A DNA stretch of 64,000 nucleotides from Rufibacter immobilis. GTDB lineage: Bacteria; Bacteroidota; Bacteroidia; Cytophagales; Hymenobacteraceae. The notes below the pieces were generated by a model. It was not told the DNA's origin and did no database searches. It worked only from the letters and a program-made list of their open reading frames with translations. A program made the position numbers and the translations under genes. Numbering within the stretch: the first letter of the stretch is position 1; every line of letters starts with the position of its first letter. The stretch lies in NCBI RefSeq assembly GCF_003721565.1, contig NZ_RJJE01000009.1, positions 928,793 through 992,792 on the forward strand, read 5' to 3'. Shown in pieces: positions 8,529-17,880 of this stretch.

Positions 8529-9731
8529 ATGAAAAACCAACTCCATATAACTGCCAAAGAACAGGAAACCGCCGTGTTGGTGGCGGTGCCAGAATACCGG
8601 CAGACCGATGAAAAAACCAAAGAGTACCTGGACGAGCTCGCGTTCCTCACGGAGACCGTAGGCGCCAAAACCCTGAAACGCTTTATCCAGAAGCTGGACA
8701 AACCAGACATGCGCACCTACGTGGGCAAAGGCAAACTGGAGGAGATTGTAGCCTACGTGAAAGAGCATAAGGTAGACATGGTCATTTTTGACGATGATCT
8801 TTCCCCTTCGCAGGTGCGCAACCTGGAGCGGGAGCTGGAAGTGAAGATCATTGACCGAAGCCTGCTCATTCTGGACATCTTCGCGCTGCGCGCCCAAACG
8901 GCCACGGCCCGCGCCCAGGTAGAACTTGCCCAGTACCGTTACCTCCTGCCCCGCCTCACCAACATGTGGACCCACTTGAGCCGCCAGAAAGGTGGGGGCG
9001 TGGCCATGCGCGGTCCCGGGGAAACCGAGATTGAAACCGACAGACGGATTGTGCGGGACAAAATCACCTTGCTCAAAGAAAAGCTGGAGAAGTTTGAAAA
9101 GCAGAATTTTGAGCAGCGCAAGTCCCGCTCCGGCATTGTGCGTGTTTCACTGGTAGGGTACACCAACGTGGGCAAGTCTACGCTCATGAACCTGCTCACC
9201 AAAGCAGACGTGTTTGCAGAGAACAAGCTCTTTGCCACCGTAGACGCCACCGTGCGCAAAATAGTCATTGACAATGTGCCGTTCCTGCTCTCAGACACGG
9301 TAGGGTTCATCCGTAAATTGCCAACCAAGCTTATTGAGAGCTTCAAGACCACCCTGGACGAGATACGCGAATCTGATTTGCTCCTGCACGTGGTAGATGT
9401 TTCACACCCGTCTTTTGAGGAGCACATTGCGGTGGTGAATGATACCTTAAAGGACATTCAATCGGCAGACAAGCCTATTATCCTGGTCTTCAATAAAACC
9501 GATCTGTACCTGCAACAGCGGGAGCAGGAACTGAAAGAAGACAACCCGGAGGCGCTCCCAGACATCAGCGAGCTGAAGTCTTCGTACATGGCCAAAGAGC
9601 ACGCGCCGGCTATTTTCATTTCGGCCACCAACCGGGCCAACGTTGATGAGCTGCGCCAGGAACTGTTAAGGCAGGTTTCCAAGATTCACTTTGAGCGGTA
9701 CCCCAACAACGCGCCGCAAGAAGGATACTAA
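8529..9731 (+). CDS. hflX: GTPase HflX
   Basis: A 400-residue GTPase that binds the 50S ribosomal subunit and splits stalled or stressed ribosomes. The N-terminal HflX domain contains TYVGKGKLEEI and FDDDLSPSQVRNLE, then the linker RGPGETEIETDRR. The G domain has G1 VGYTNVGKST near residue 210, G3 DTVGFIRKLP, G4 NKTD and G5 SATN. Length is normal. It begins 9 bp after the cytochrome c fusion gene. A palindrome copy starts just after the stop and a strong hairpin follows at 9901-9952. Confidence 0.95.
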   Translation: MKNQLHITAKEQETAVLVAVPEYRQTDEKTKEYLDELAFLTETVGAKTLKRFIQKLDKPDMRTYVGKGKLEEIVAYVKEHKVDMVIFDDDLSPSQVRNLERELEVKIIDRSLLILDIFALRAQTATARAQVELAQYRYLLPRLTNMWTHLSRQKGGGVAMRGPGETEIETDRRIVRDKITLLKEKLEKFEKQNFEQRKSRSGIVRVSLVGYTNVGKSTLMNLLTKADVFAENKLFATVDATVRKIVIDNVPFLLSDTVGFIRKLPTKLIESFKTTLDEIRESDLLLHVVDVSHPSFEEHIAVVNDTLKDIQSADKPIILVFNKTDLYLQQREQELKEDNPEALPDISELKSSYMAKEHAPAIFISATNRANVDELRQELLRQVSKIHFERYPNNAPQEGY

Positions 9732-9732
9732 A

Positions 9733-9774
9733 TGCGTTTAGGGGCTGTTTTTGGAAAAACAGCCCCTAAACGCA
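9733..9774. repeat. TTAGGGGC palindrome family, copy 4
   Basis: tgcgtttaggggctgttttt GG aaaaacagcccctaaacgca, a perfect 42-bp palindrome starting 2 bp after the hflX stop. It creates an in-frame upstream start that would spuriously extend the next gene. Confidence 0.95.
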
Positions 9775-9900
9775 AATTCTTAGCTTCCCCTTGGCCACAC
9801 GCCTGTGGTTCTGTTTGGGTACTGCTGAAGAGCAAGTTTCCGGTACTGCAAACAGAGCCAGAAGCCCCTGCCCTGGCAAAACTATTTTCCGCCGGATTCA

Positions 9901-9952
9901 GTAAAGATGAAAGCCACAGCTACTCTTCTGCAGCTGTGGCTTTCATCTTTAC
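9901..9952. terminator. Strong hairpin between hflX and sixA
   Basis: Perfect 21-bp arms 9901-9921 and 9932-9952 (gtaaagatgaaagccacagct and complement) with a 10-bp loop, 11 bp before the sixA ATG. The stem ends in ...tttcatctttac, a weak T-run, so it is likely a terminator for hflX or an attenuator for sixA. Confidence 0.75.
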
Positions 9953-9962
9953 TAGATGCCAA

Positions 9963-10460
9963 ATGAAAACGCTATATCTGTTACGCCACGCTAAATCCAG
10001 CTGGAAATACGAGGAGCTCAGCGACCATGACCGCCCCCTGAACAAGCGGGGCCGCGCAGACGCTCCGCTCATAGGACAAGAGTTACTGGAAAGGAAAGTG
10101 AAGGTAGACCTGATCATCTCCAGTTCGGCGGTGCGGGCTATCACCACGGCTTCGCTCATTGCCAAAGAACTGGGCCTGGACCCAGAGAAAATTGGGGTAC
10201 AGGAAGAACTTTACCACATCGCCGCAGATGACTTGGTCATGTTCATCCAGTCCCTGCCCGAGGAGTACGCCAACGTGATGCTGGTAGGCCATAACCCCAC
10301 CTTCTCTGAGGTAGCCAATCTGCTGGCGCCGGAGAAAAACATTGTGGAAATGCCCACGGCCAGTATTGTGGCCCTCAGCTTTGACTGCAATTACTGGGGG
10401 CAGGTCTCCTCAGACAATGCCAAGCTACTTTTCTTTGACTATCCTAAAAACTATCGCTAA
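9963..10460 (+). CDS. sixA: Phosphohistidine phosphatase SixA-like (histidine phosphatase family)
   Basis: A 165-residue protein of the histidine phosphatase branch. The catalytic RHAK motif (Arg8, His9) is near the N-terminus in LYLLRHAKSSW, followed by DHDRPLNKRGRADAP, SSAVRAITTA and the second catalytic His in MLVGHNPTFSEVANLL. These are hallmarks of SixA, which removes phosphate from phosphohistidine in phosphorelay or phosphotransferase proteins. I chose ATG 9963; the frame extends up to 9732 only because it reads through the palindrome and hairpin. It ends 32 bp before ppk1 on the same strand. The true substrate here is not known. Confidence 0.88.
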   Translation: MKTLYLLRHAKSSWKYEELSDHDRPLNKRGRADAPLIGQELLERKVKVDLIISSSAVRAITTASLIAKELGLDPEKIGVQEELYHIAADDLVMFIQSLPEEYANVMLVGHNPTFSEVANLLAPEKNIVEMPTASIVALSFDCNYWGQVSSDNAKLLFFDYPKNYR

Positions 10461-10492
10461 CGCGTGCGAGTCCCGCGCATAACCCCACCTGA

Positions 10493-12634
10493 ATGGCTGC
10501 CCAAAACAATACTGACATCACTGACACGTCCCCTACCAATGCTTTCCAGCAAGACACTCCGCTCATCAGCCGGGAACAGAGCTGGCTGGCGTTCAATTAC
10601 AGGGTACTGCAGGAGGCCAAAGACCCACGGGTCCCGTTGCTGGAGCGCCTCAACTTTCTGGCTATCTTCTCTTCCAACCTGGATGAATACTTCAAGGTAC
10701 GGGTGGCCACCATGCGCCGCCTGGTACAACTGAAGAAGAAAACCCGCGAGAAGCTGGAAGACGATCCTTCGCCGGAGCTGGAGGAGATCATTGCCGAAGT
10801 GTCTCGGCAGCAGAAGGAGTTTGGGCGGGTGTTCAGAGATGACCTGTTGCCGGAGCTGCGCAAGGCGCACATCCACCTCATAGATGAGTCTGAGTGCACA
10901 GACGGGCAGTACAAGATGGCCCTGGACTATTTCAGGCGCAATGTGAAGCCGCTGCTGGTGCCAATTATCTTCAGCAGTAACCCCAGCCCGCTGTTTCTCA
11001 AAGACCAGACGGTGTACTTGATGCTGCACCTAAAGCCTAAACCCGGGCAACAGAACGAGCAGGAACAATACGCCATCCTGGAGATTCCTACCCAGAAACA
11101 CGGCAGCCGTTTTGTGCAGCTGCCCGTGGAGCAGGGCGAGCATTACGTAATGCTGCTGGATGACGTGATCAGGATTGGACTGCCGGAACTGTTCCCCGGC
11201 TTCGCCGAAGTGGAAGCCTACGCCGTGAAACTCTCCCGTGACGCGGAGCTGGACATTGAGGAGGAAGTATCTGGCAACCTGATGGCCAAGATCAAGAAAA
11301 GCCTTAAGAAGCGTGAGAAAGGGCACCCCAGCCGTCTGCTCTATGACCCTCAGACCCCGGAGCCCATGCTGCACGCTCTCCTGGACCGCATTGGCATTAC
11401 CACTGATGAACTGGTGGTAGGCAGCCGTTTCCATAATTTCCGGGACTTCTTCGGCTTTCCTAAGTTCAGGATGCCCAACTTATACTATGAGCCGCAGCCC
11501 CCGTTGCCGCACCCGGTGCTGGAGAAAGCTCCCAGCCTGCTGGCCGCCATGAAAGAACAGGAGTTCCTGCTGCATTACCCGTACCAGAAATTTGACTACG
11601 TGCTCCGGTTTTTTGAAGAAGCCGCCGATGACCCGGCCGTGACCAGCATCAGTGTCACGCTTTACCGCGTGGCAGACAAATCAAAGGTAGCCAAAGCCCT
11701 CATCAGGGCCGCCGAACACGGGAAGCTGGTCACCGTGATAGTGGAACTGAAAGCCCGCTTTGACGAGGAATCCAACATCTACTGGGGCAATAAACTGGAG
11801 AAAGCCGGGGCCAACGTCATCTACGGGGTACCAGATCTTAAAGTACACAGCAAAATAGGCTTGGTGACCCGGCAGGAAGACGGCAGAGCCGTGCAGTATG
11901 CCTATCTGAGCACCGGTAACTACAATGAGAAAACCTCGCTCATTTACACAGACCACGCACTGCTCACCACAGATGAACGCCTCACGCAGGAAATAGCTAA
12001 AGTCTTCAACTTTCTGGTGGAGGGCAACACAGACCATACGTTTGAACATTTGCTGGTAGCGCCGTTTAACCTGCGGCACGGCTTGGAAGCGTTACTGGAG
12101 CAGGAAATAAAACTTGCCCAGGAAGGGAAACCAGCCTATATCATCGCTAAAATGAATGCCTTGCAGGACTCCCGTATGATTAAACGCCTGTATGAGGCCA
12201 GCCAGGCGGGCGTCAAGGTTGAGTTGCTGGTGCGGGGCATCTGTAGCCTAATTCCGGGAGTGCCGGGCCTGAGCGAGAACATTACCGTGCGCAGCATTGT
12301 AGACCGCTACCTGGAGCACGGCCGCATCTATGTGTTTGGCAATGGCGGCGAGGAGAAAATCTACATTGCCTCGGCTGACTGGATGAACCGCAACCTCAGC
12401 CGTCGGGTAGAAGTAGGGTTTCCTATCTACAACCCGGCGTTGCGGCAGGAAATACGGCACATTCTGGATTTGCACCGGCAAGACAACTACAAAGCCCGCA
12501 CCTCAGACAACCAGTACTGGAAATCTGAAGATAGTACAGCGTCTATGCACGCCCAGTATGCCACCTATGATTTCCTGAAAGAGAAAGCCGAACAGGCAGG
12601 GTTACTGACTTCTTCAGAAACAGCACAATCTTAA
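10493..12634 (+). CDS. ppk1: Polyphosphate kinase 1
   Basis: A 713-residue enzyme of usual PPK1 length that makes inorganic polyphosphate from ATP. The N domain begins ...LISREQSWLAFNYRVL, typical of PPK1. The two phospholipase-D-like catalytic domains carry the conserved histidines: His452 in LKVHSKIGLVTR, the autophosphorylated residue in the family, and His609 in YLEHGRIYVFGNG. SADWMNRNLSRRVEVGFPI is also conserved. It follows sixA by 32 bp and may share its transcript. An intrinsic terminator and a palindrome copy follow the stop. Confidence 0.95.
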   Translation: MAAQNNTDITDTSPTNAFQQDTPLISREQSWLAFNYRVLQEAKDPRVPLLERLNFLAIFSSNLDEYFKVRVATMRRLVQLKKKTREKLEDDPSPELEEIIAEVSRQQKEFGRVFRDDLLPELRKAHIHLIDESECTDGQYKMALDYFRRNVKPLLVPIIFSSNPSPLFLKDQTVYLMLHLKPKPGQQNEQEQYAILEIPTQKHGSRFVQLPVEQGEHYVMLLDDVIRIGLPELFPGFAEVEAYAVKLSRDAELDIEEEVSGNLMAKIKKSLKKREKGHPSRLLYDPQTPEPMLHALLDRIGITTDELVVGSRFHNFRDFFGFPKFRMPNLYYEPQPPLPHPVLEKAPSLLAAMKEQEFLLHYPYQKFDYVLRFFEEAADDPAVTSISVTLYRVADKSKVAKALIRAAEHGKLVTVIVELKARFDEESNIYWGNKLEKAGANVIYGVPDLKVHSKIGLVTRQEDGRAVQYAYLSTGNYNEKTSLIYTDHALLTTDERLTQEIAKVFNFLVEGNTDHTFEHLLVAPFNLRHGLEALLEQEIKLAQEGKPAYIIAKMNALQDSRMIKRLYEASQAGVKVELLVRGICSLIPGVPGLSENITVRSIVDRYLEHGRIYVFGNGGEEKIYIASADWMNRNLSRRVEVGFPIYNPALRQEIRHILDLHRQDNYKARTSDNQYWKSEDSTASMHAQYATYDFLKEKAEQAGLLTSSETAQS

Positions 12635-12648
12635 TTCCTCCTTCACGC

Positions 12649-12697
12649 AAAAAGCCGCTGGCCCGATCTTGGTTGGAACAGGCCAGCGGCTTTCTTA
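12649..12697. terminator. Intrinsic terminator after ppk1
   Basis: aaaaagccgctggcc / ggccagcggctttctt stem with an A-run on the left and T-rich right flank; it can serve ppk1. Confidence 0.85.
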
Positions 12698-12708
12698 CTT
12701 TGAATTTA

Positions 12709-12745
12709 CGTTTAGGGGCTCTTTTTCTGAAAACAGCCCCTAAAC
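12709..12745. repeat. TTAGGGGC palindrome family, copy 5
   Basis: cgtttaggggctctttttctgaaaacagcccctaaacg in the convergent gap between ppk1 and the outer-membrane protein gene, immediately after the ppk1 terminator. Confidence 0.9.
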
Positions 12746-12751
12746 GCAAAG

Positions 12752-13804
12752 CTATTGTTTCAGGAATCGGCGGGGAGGCACCAGGAACAGTTCCACATTG
12801 AAGAACACGGCGTCTTTGATGTGGTTCTCAATGAGAGGATTGGCATCTCTTTTACGGCCGTCATACACGTTGAAGCGGTGGTTGTAGCGGTATCCGGTTT
12901 CCAGCCCAAACCAGAGGAAGTCATAAATTTCCCTGTCCCAACGCACCCGGCCTTTGATTTCAGACTTCCGCAGCTCCACGGTTTCGTATTGGTCAAAGGG
13001 AGGCGTGTTGATGTTGATGTTATAGGTGGCCCCGTCAATCTTATACCCCATGTAGAGCAAAGACTTCTCTGAGAAATTTCGGCGCACGGTGACATTGGCC
13101 GGGAAGATGGCTTCCACTCCCCACTTATCATTGAAGGTGCGGTTGTACAACAAGGCAGGGTAAATGGTTTGTCGGCCAAAGGCATACCCTAATTGCACCC
13201 CAATCCCATACGACAGATAAGGACTTTTCTTCCAGCCATAAATGGCTTCCATAGAGGTTCTCAGGTAGCGGGTAAGGCTTATATCACTGTATTTGCCGTA
13301 GTCCCCGTTCAGTTCGCCCTTCACCCGGAAGACCAGGTAATTCTTCTGGTTGATGGGCCTGAGCATGATAATCTGTCCGTCCAGAGAGCGGAGGTTCTTG
13401 TCTTCCAGCCGTTGGTAAAGGGGGTACTGCTGCGTCTCCGGCTCTTTGTAATTAAACTCCTCCAGAAAATACCCTCCGCCAATGACCAGTTTGAAATGCG
13501 GATTATTGACCAACGGTGCATAGGCTTTAAACTCAAAGCGATTGCTTCTGAGCACATCGGCGCGGGCATCTTCCACGTTGCTGTGCTGCCCCTGGGAGTG
13601 CATCCCAAACCGGGGTAAGCGCTCATACCTAATAATGATCCCTTTGCTTTTGCCCATGCCCAGCACAGAAGGATTAGCCAACTCCTGCGGGTCTGTGCCT
13701 GCCCTAGCCGCCCTCACAGAATCAGTGAACAGGCCCTGCGCGTATATTTGCTCTGTCAGGTTTAGAAAGGTGAATACTCCCAATAGGATGAGAATGCGTT
13801 TCAT
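12752..13804 (-). CDS. Outer-membrane beta-barrel protein (DUF6268-like)
   Basis: A 350-residue protein with a cleavable signal peptide (MKRILILLGVFTFL...IYAQ, about 22 residues). The rest alternates polar and aromatic residues as in beta-barrel strands and ends ...FFNVELFLVPPRRFLKQ. It resembles the DUF6268 outer-membrane family common in Bacteroidota; this match is from memory of the pattern and was not searched. I chose ATG 13804, which starts the signal peptide; an ATG at 13840 would add a Lys/Arg-rich 12 residues. It lies 42 bp downstream of the phosphoesterase-barrel gene on the same strand, so it probably belongs to that transcript. Confidence 0.7.
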   Translation of the reverse strand: MKRILILLGVFTFLNLTEQIYAQGLFTDSVRAARAGTDPQELANPSVLGMGKSKGIIIRYERLPRFGMHSQGQHSNVEDARADVLRSNRFEFKAYAPLVNNPHFKLVIGGGYFLEEFNYKEPETQQYPLYQRLEDKNLRSLDGQIIMLRPINQKNYLVFRVKGELNGDYGKYSDISLTRYLRTSMEAIYGWKKSPYLSYGIGVQLGYAFGRQTIYPALLYNRTFNDKWGVEAIFPANVTVRRNFSEKSLLYMGYKIDGATYNININTPPFDQYETVELRKSEIKGRVRWDREIYDFLWFGLETGYRYNHRFNVYDGRKRDANPLIENHIKDAVFFNVELFLVPPRRFLKQ

Positions 13805-13846
13805 ACGTTTACTTCTATTATTGGAAAGCTTCTTGCGCATTGTCTA

Positions 13847-16800
13847 TTAAAACAGGAACCCGAAATTGAGGTTGAACAGCTTGTCTTCCTCCCCCACAGA
13901 ATACGTGGCATTGACCACTGCCTGCTTGAGCACGTCTATCCAGATACCGCCGCCCACGCCACGGTGTATTTTGTTGGAGCTCTCGTTATCGGTCCAAACG
14001 CGGCCGTGGTCCACTAAACCCATGACCCCAAACTTGCCGGGGAACAGGTACACGTTAAACTTGAATAGCTCTACCCGTAGCTCCGTGTTTTGGTACAAGG
14101 AACTGCGCCCGGCAAAGCGGGTGCGGCGGTAGCCCCGTAAGTTGGTGAGCCCGCCCAGGGTATTGGCCTGGTAAAAGGCGAAATCGCCGAAGTTATGCGC
14201 CCCACCAAACCTGGCCGCCAAAGTTACCTGGAACGGCAGACGCGGGCCAATGTAGAAAATGAACTCAGAGCCAATGCGCCCGAAGTTGCGGCCCTCACCG
14301 CCTAACTGGCGGTTATAGGTGAATTCATTCAGCCATTTAAGACCAATGCGTGGGTTTACAGGTGTGCTCACGGCCTGTAGGTTCAGGAAAGCCCTTACCC
14401 CCGTAAACTGTTCCACCCCAAACACATCTTCTGGAAGCACTTCTCTCACAAATGCCCCAGATTCACGCTGCACTTCATAGCGATCATAGAAAGGCCCAAT
14501 GCCCATTTTTACAAAGTGGGTGAAGCTGGTGTTAATGGTTGGCGACACCAGCATACGGGCTATTCTTAAGTGATAGTCATCTATGTTGCGGTCTTCCACC
14601 GTTTCATTGCCCAACCCAAAGAAGTTGATCTGGTACTGCGGCCCGTAGATGGCAGCCTTCACGCCCAGGTCTAGGTTGTCTCTGAACACCTGCTTGAACT
14701 CGCCGTCATACCTAATGTTATAGGCGCGGGTGGCAAACGCGTAATTGGCCCGCAGGTAATGCTCAGAGGCATACGGCTGCTTCCTGAATTTATGGTTGCG
14801 GTAGAGCAGCCCGCCGCCAATGAAAAGACCGTCATCTACGTTGTACTCCACAGAGAGGCGCGGCCCCAGATAAGCGAGTTTGTAGTTATCGCGGTCATAG
14901 AGGTTTACGTCTTCAAAGTTCTCGGTTTTATCCTCGGCTTCTGTTCCCAGGCTAATGATGTTCTTCTCCTCCGTGAAGTCATACACTTTGGTCTTGCGCA
15001 CCGCACCTTTCACCCGCGACTGGTCTGAGATAGAATCATTGCCCTCGCCGCCAATAATGCGTACCATGGGGCTTCTCTTCACGTTGCCGGTAATCTCAAA
15101 GATGTCGTCACCGCCTAAGCCGTAGAGCCTGATTTCCTCAGTTTCCTTGTTTTTGAACAGGCGCTGGTAAAGTACCTTACTTACTTTTCCCTCTTTGTTG
15201 ATTTTGCGCATCACCACCTCAGTTTCATCATCTGAAAGGCGGCGCACTTCAAACTTCTCCCGCTTATCTGAACCGGCAATGTCTACGTCCTCGGCCAGGT
15301 GCACATAGTACTTCTCCGCCACCTGGGGCAAAAGATCACGGCGGGATTTAAGCTTGGCCACAATTTCTGGCCCGGAGATGGGGTACACCTCGGGTGGCAT
15401 TTTCTTTACGGCTTCCTCAATGGCGGCATCGGTGAGAGTTGCTTTCATCTCATTGGCCAGGCTGATCCACTGCTCGCGGGTAACGCTGGACAGGAACGTG
15501 CGGTCTACGGTGAGGGCGGTGAGGTTGAGGCCTTTGTAGTCTCCGAAATCTTTCCCGAAGTGCTGGAAGTTACGCACTGCCCAGCGGCGGCTCACGAGCC
15601 AGGGAATAATACCATCGGCTTTAAAGAAGGCTACGTCACGGTCTTCGGGAACGGGCCGGAAGGTACGGTTGTCTTCGCCAGATCTGGTTTCCGCCCAGCG
15701 CCACTGGCCTTCGTGCCGGTCCCAGTCGCCAATGAGCATGTCCAGCAGGCGGGCTCTGGCAAATTCCTGCTCGTCTACGCGGTTGTCATGGTCGTTGCGT
15801 TTCCGCTCCAGCACTTTTTCCGTGCCCACTAGATTGGTGGCGTTGCCCAGACTGGCCACGTCTGAATGGTCTTCATCGGCGTCTTCCTCCAGAAAGGCTA
15901 CCGTATTGCTGAATTCATCTATGTATTGACGTAGGCGCGGATCACTGGGCACATACACCAGTTTGGGGTTGGTATGGTACACGCCAACGGCATCAGCTAA
16001 TTGAGCGGCCATCAATGCCCCGTAAGGGTGCTGCGCCGATATCTGGTCTTGCAGCAAATCGCGCGCGAAGGTTTCCTGCAGGGCCACCGGGAGCACATTG
16101 GTAGGGTCTTTGTTCACGGAGCGCAGGCTGTACTCCCGGCCCTCCTCGTTGCGCAGTTTCAGGGAAGAAGTCTGCTTGCCTCCGCCTTTTTGGTAAGGTA
16201 TCAAGCCCCCTTTTTCGCGTTGCAGGTCCAGCAATGGCATTTTCACCGGCGTTTGCCACTCGGCCCGGTAGTGGTTCCCCAACAAGTTCTTCTTGAAACC
16301 AGCGGCGGCGTAGTTAGGATTAGCAGCCAGGGTAATGGTGCTATCTTTGTAATCTACCGTAGAAACGGCAATCTGCTCTGCTTCCGGCTTTGTTTTAGCG
16401 TACATTGGCATCCGGAAAGACAGCCTAGCGGGTTCGTCATCATCGTTCTTGGCCCAGAACTCCACCCAGGCCTCACCGTTCCGGTAATAATTGATTCTGG
16501 CGTAGCCCTGCGATTTTTCGGCGTAAAGGGCATCTCCACCGTTCTTCACGTGCTGAGTTTTGCAACCAGCCCCGCTCACAATATGGGGCAGCTTGCCCTG
16601 CTTGAAATACTGCATGTTGTGCTCATGCCCCGCCGCGTAGACAATGTTGTCATACTTCTCAAAAATGGCCAGCAGCCCGTTGATGTAAGCCTGGTAGCTG
16701 GGGTGCGGAATGTCTTGGGCAATGCCGCCGTACTTGCGGGCCAGCGGGTAAATAGAGCCAATCACGGGCAGAGGCAGCACCAAGCCTTTGCGCAAAATGG

Positions 16801-17590
16801 TTAAGGGGAATAAGTGGTCTGTGAGGGTGAAGTACCCACCGTGTATCCCGTTACTGAACAGCGGGTGGTGCGCCACCACCACAATGTTCTTCTCCTTGTT
16901 TTTCTGGATGATGTCTTCCAGCTGCACCAGCATGTCTACCTCATTGACCACGCCGCAGGGACTTTCATCGCCGTAGGGTTTGTCAAAGGGGTGCAGCCAC
17001 CAGTGGGAGTCAAGGGCGATGAGCACAATCTCATCTTCAATGAGCACCTCAAAAGGTCCTGGGCAGCCGTTGCCGGGCACAAAAAAATCGGTCCCTACCA
17101 CAATGTTGCTATCTGCCAGGTATTCTTCCACAAAGCGCTCTTCGCGCACCACGGCGTTCCAGCCGTCTGGCGTGCCGCTGCCGCCGCCCCAGTCGTGGTT
17201 GCCCGGGATCATGTATTTCTCGCCTTTGTAGCCCTTCAGAATGTCTAGCTGGGCCTTCATGCGTTCTTCGGCAGTCTTGCGGTCATAGGCATCTGGTTCC
17301 GGCAAGCCGTTGTGGTAGATGTTGTCGCCCAGATAAACCACGGCGCTTTTTTCGCCCGCCTGGTCAATCTGTGATTTCAGGTGCATGAGCGTGGGGTCTG
17401 GCTTACCCGTGAGCGGCGCACCGGCGTCTCCTATCAGGAACACGCTGTAGATAATCTCAGAAGTGTCTTTGGGAGTGTTTTCCTGCCAATTTTGCACCGT
17501 GCGGGCGTAGTACGGTTTAGACGTAGTACAGCCTTGCACCAGCCAGAACAGAACCACCGGTAAGAAGAGGAGAATGTATTTTTTTTTCAT
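13847..17590 (-). CDS. Metallophosphoesterase lipoprotein fused to a BamA/D15-like outer-membrane barrel
   Basis: A 1247-residue two-part protein. Residues 1-21 are a lipoprotein signal with lipobox LVQGC (Cys21). Residues 45-330 are a calcineurin-like phosphoesterase: GDAG (54-57), GDN (88-90), GNHDW (130-134), AHHPLF (240-245) and GHEH (321-324) supply the two-metal site. A long middle region follows, including Asp/Gly-rich IIGGEGNDSISD. The C-terminal about 350 residues show barrel strands of the BamA/TamA surface-antigen type, ending ...NLNFGFLF with a terminal aromatic. This architecture is known in Bacteroidota but its role is not established; it places a phosphatase on the barrel's periplasmic or surface side. 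ATG 17590 starts the lipobox signal. The gene downstream is a second outer-membrane protein. Confidence 0.85.
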   Translation of the reverse strand: MKKKYILLFLPVVLFWLVQGCTTSKPYYARTVQNWQENTPKDTSEIIYSVFLIGDAGAPLTGKPDPTLMHLKSQIDQAGEKSAVVYLGDNIYHNGLPEPDAYDRKTAEERMKAQLDILKGYKGEKYMIPGNHDWGGGSGTPDGWNAVVREERFVEEYLADSNIVVGTDFFVPGNGCPGPFEVLIEDEIVLIALDSHWWLHPFDKPYGDESPCGVVNEVDMLVQLEDIIQKNKEKNIVVVAHHPLFSNGIHGGYFTLTDHLFPLTILRKGLVLPLPVIGSIYPLARKYGGIAQDIPHPSYQAYINGLLAIFEKYDNIVYAAGHEHNMQYFKQGKLPHIVSGAGCKTQHVKNGGDALYAEKSQGYARINYYRNGEAWVEFWAKNDDDEPARLSFRMPMYAKTKPEAEQIAVSTVDYKDSTITLAANPNYAAAGFKKNLLGNHYRAEWQTPVKMPLLDLQREKGGLIPYQKGGGKQTSSLKLRNEEGREYSLRSVNKDPTNVLPVALQETFARDLLQDQISAQHPYGALMAAQLADAVGVYHTNPKLVYVPSDPRLRQYIDEFSNTVAFLEEDADEDHSDVASLGNATNLVGTEKVLERKRNDHDNRVDEQEFARARLLDMLIGDWDRHEGQWRWAETRSGEDNRTFRPVPEDRDVAFFKADGIIPWLVSRRWAVRNFQHFGKDFGDYKGLNLTALTVDRTFLSSVTREQWISLANEMKATLTDAAIEEAVKKMPPEVYPISGPEIVAKLKSRRDLLPQVAEKYYVHLAEDVDIAGSDKREKFEVRRLSDDETEVVMRKINKEGKVSKVLYQRLFKNKETEEIRLYGLGGDDIFEITGNVKRSPMVRIIGGEGNDSISDQSRVKGAVRKTKVYDFTEEKNIISLGTEAEDKTENFEDVNLYDRDNYKLAYLGPRLSVEYNVDDGLFIGGGLLYRNHKFRKQPYASEHYLRANYAFATRAYNIRYDGEFKQVFRDNLDLGVKAAIYGPQYQINFFGLGNETVEDRNIDDYHLRIARMLVSPTINTSFTHFVKMGIGPFYDRYEVQRESGAFVREVLPEDVFGVEQFTGVRAFLNLQAVSTPVNPRIGLKWLNEFTYNRQLGGEGRNFGRIGSEFIFYIGPRLPFQVTLAARFGGAHNFGDFAFYQANTLGGLTNLRGYRRTRFAGRSSLYQNTELRVELFKFNVYLFPGKFGVMGLVDHGRVWTDNESSNKIHRGVGGGIWIDVLKQAVVNATYSVGEEDKLFNLNFGFLF

Positions 17591-17639
17591 GAACGATTGG
17601 TACCTAAGCTTTCTTTCTCTGCGCACGCACATGAACAGC

Positions 17640-17725
17640 TGTGCCGGCAGGCGAACCCGAAACCGTGAAAGCTGCTACTTATACGGAGCAAGCCCTACTG
17701 GGATAATCCCGCAGGGCCGGGAGTA
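17640..17725 (-). other. Possible structured 5' leader of the phosphoesterase-barrel gene
   Basis: On the minus strand, upstream of the 17590 start, nested complementary segments can be drawn: an outer CCGGC/GCCGG pairing, CCCT/AGGG enclosing GGGAT/ATCCC, and a possible middle arm. This might be a leader RNA or only G/C-rich DNA. It matches no riboswitch consensus that I recognise. Confidence 0.25.
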
Positions 17726-17842
17726 AAAAGCTACTCAGAATATTTGCTCTATGACGTAGAGAGCCCGCTTAGGGTTAGAAGAAATTTAAGCACTGCCCTT
17801 TCTTTCCTCTCTAAGCCGCTGCCCCGTTATTTTAGCGGTTTC

Positions 17843-17880
17843 TGTTTAGGGCTTGTTTTTGGAAAAAGAGCCCCTAAACG
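17843..17880. repeat. TTAGGGGC palindrome family, copy 6
   Basis: tgtttagggcttgtttttggaaaaagagcccctaaacg, with several mismatches. This is the only copy I find between divergent genes, 167 bp upstream of the HD/Pycsar-effector gene. The rest of the gap 17591-18046 shows no supported gene. Confidence 0.82.

Noticed and set aside
9732..9962. 77-residue N-terminal extension of SixA
   Set aside because: It is made by translation through a palindrome copy and a hairpin; the RHAK motif is expected near residue 8 as with ATG 9963.
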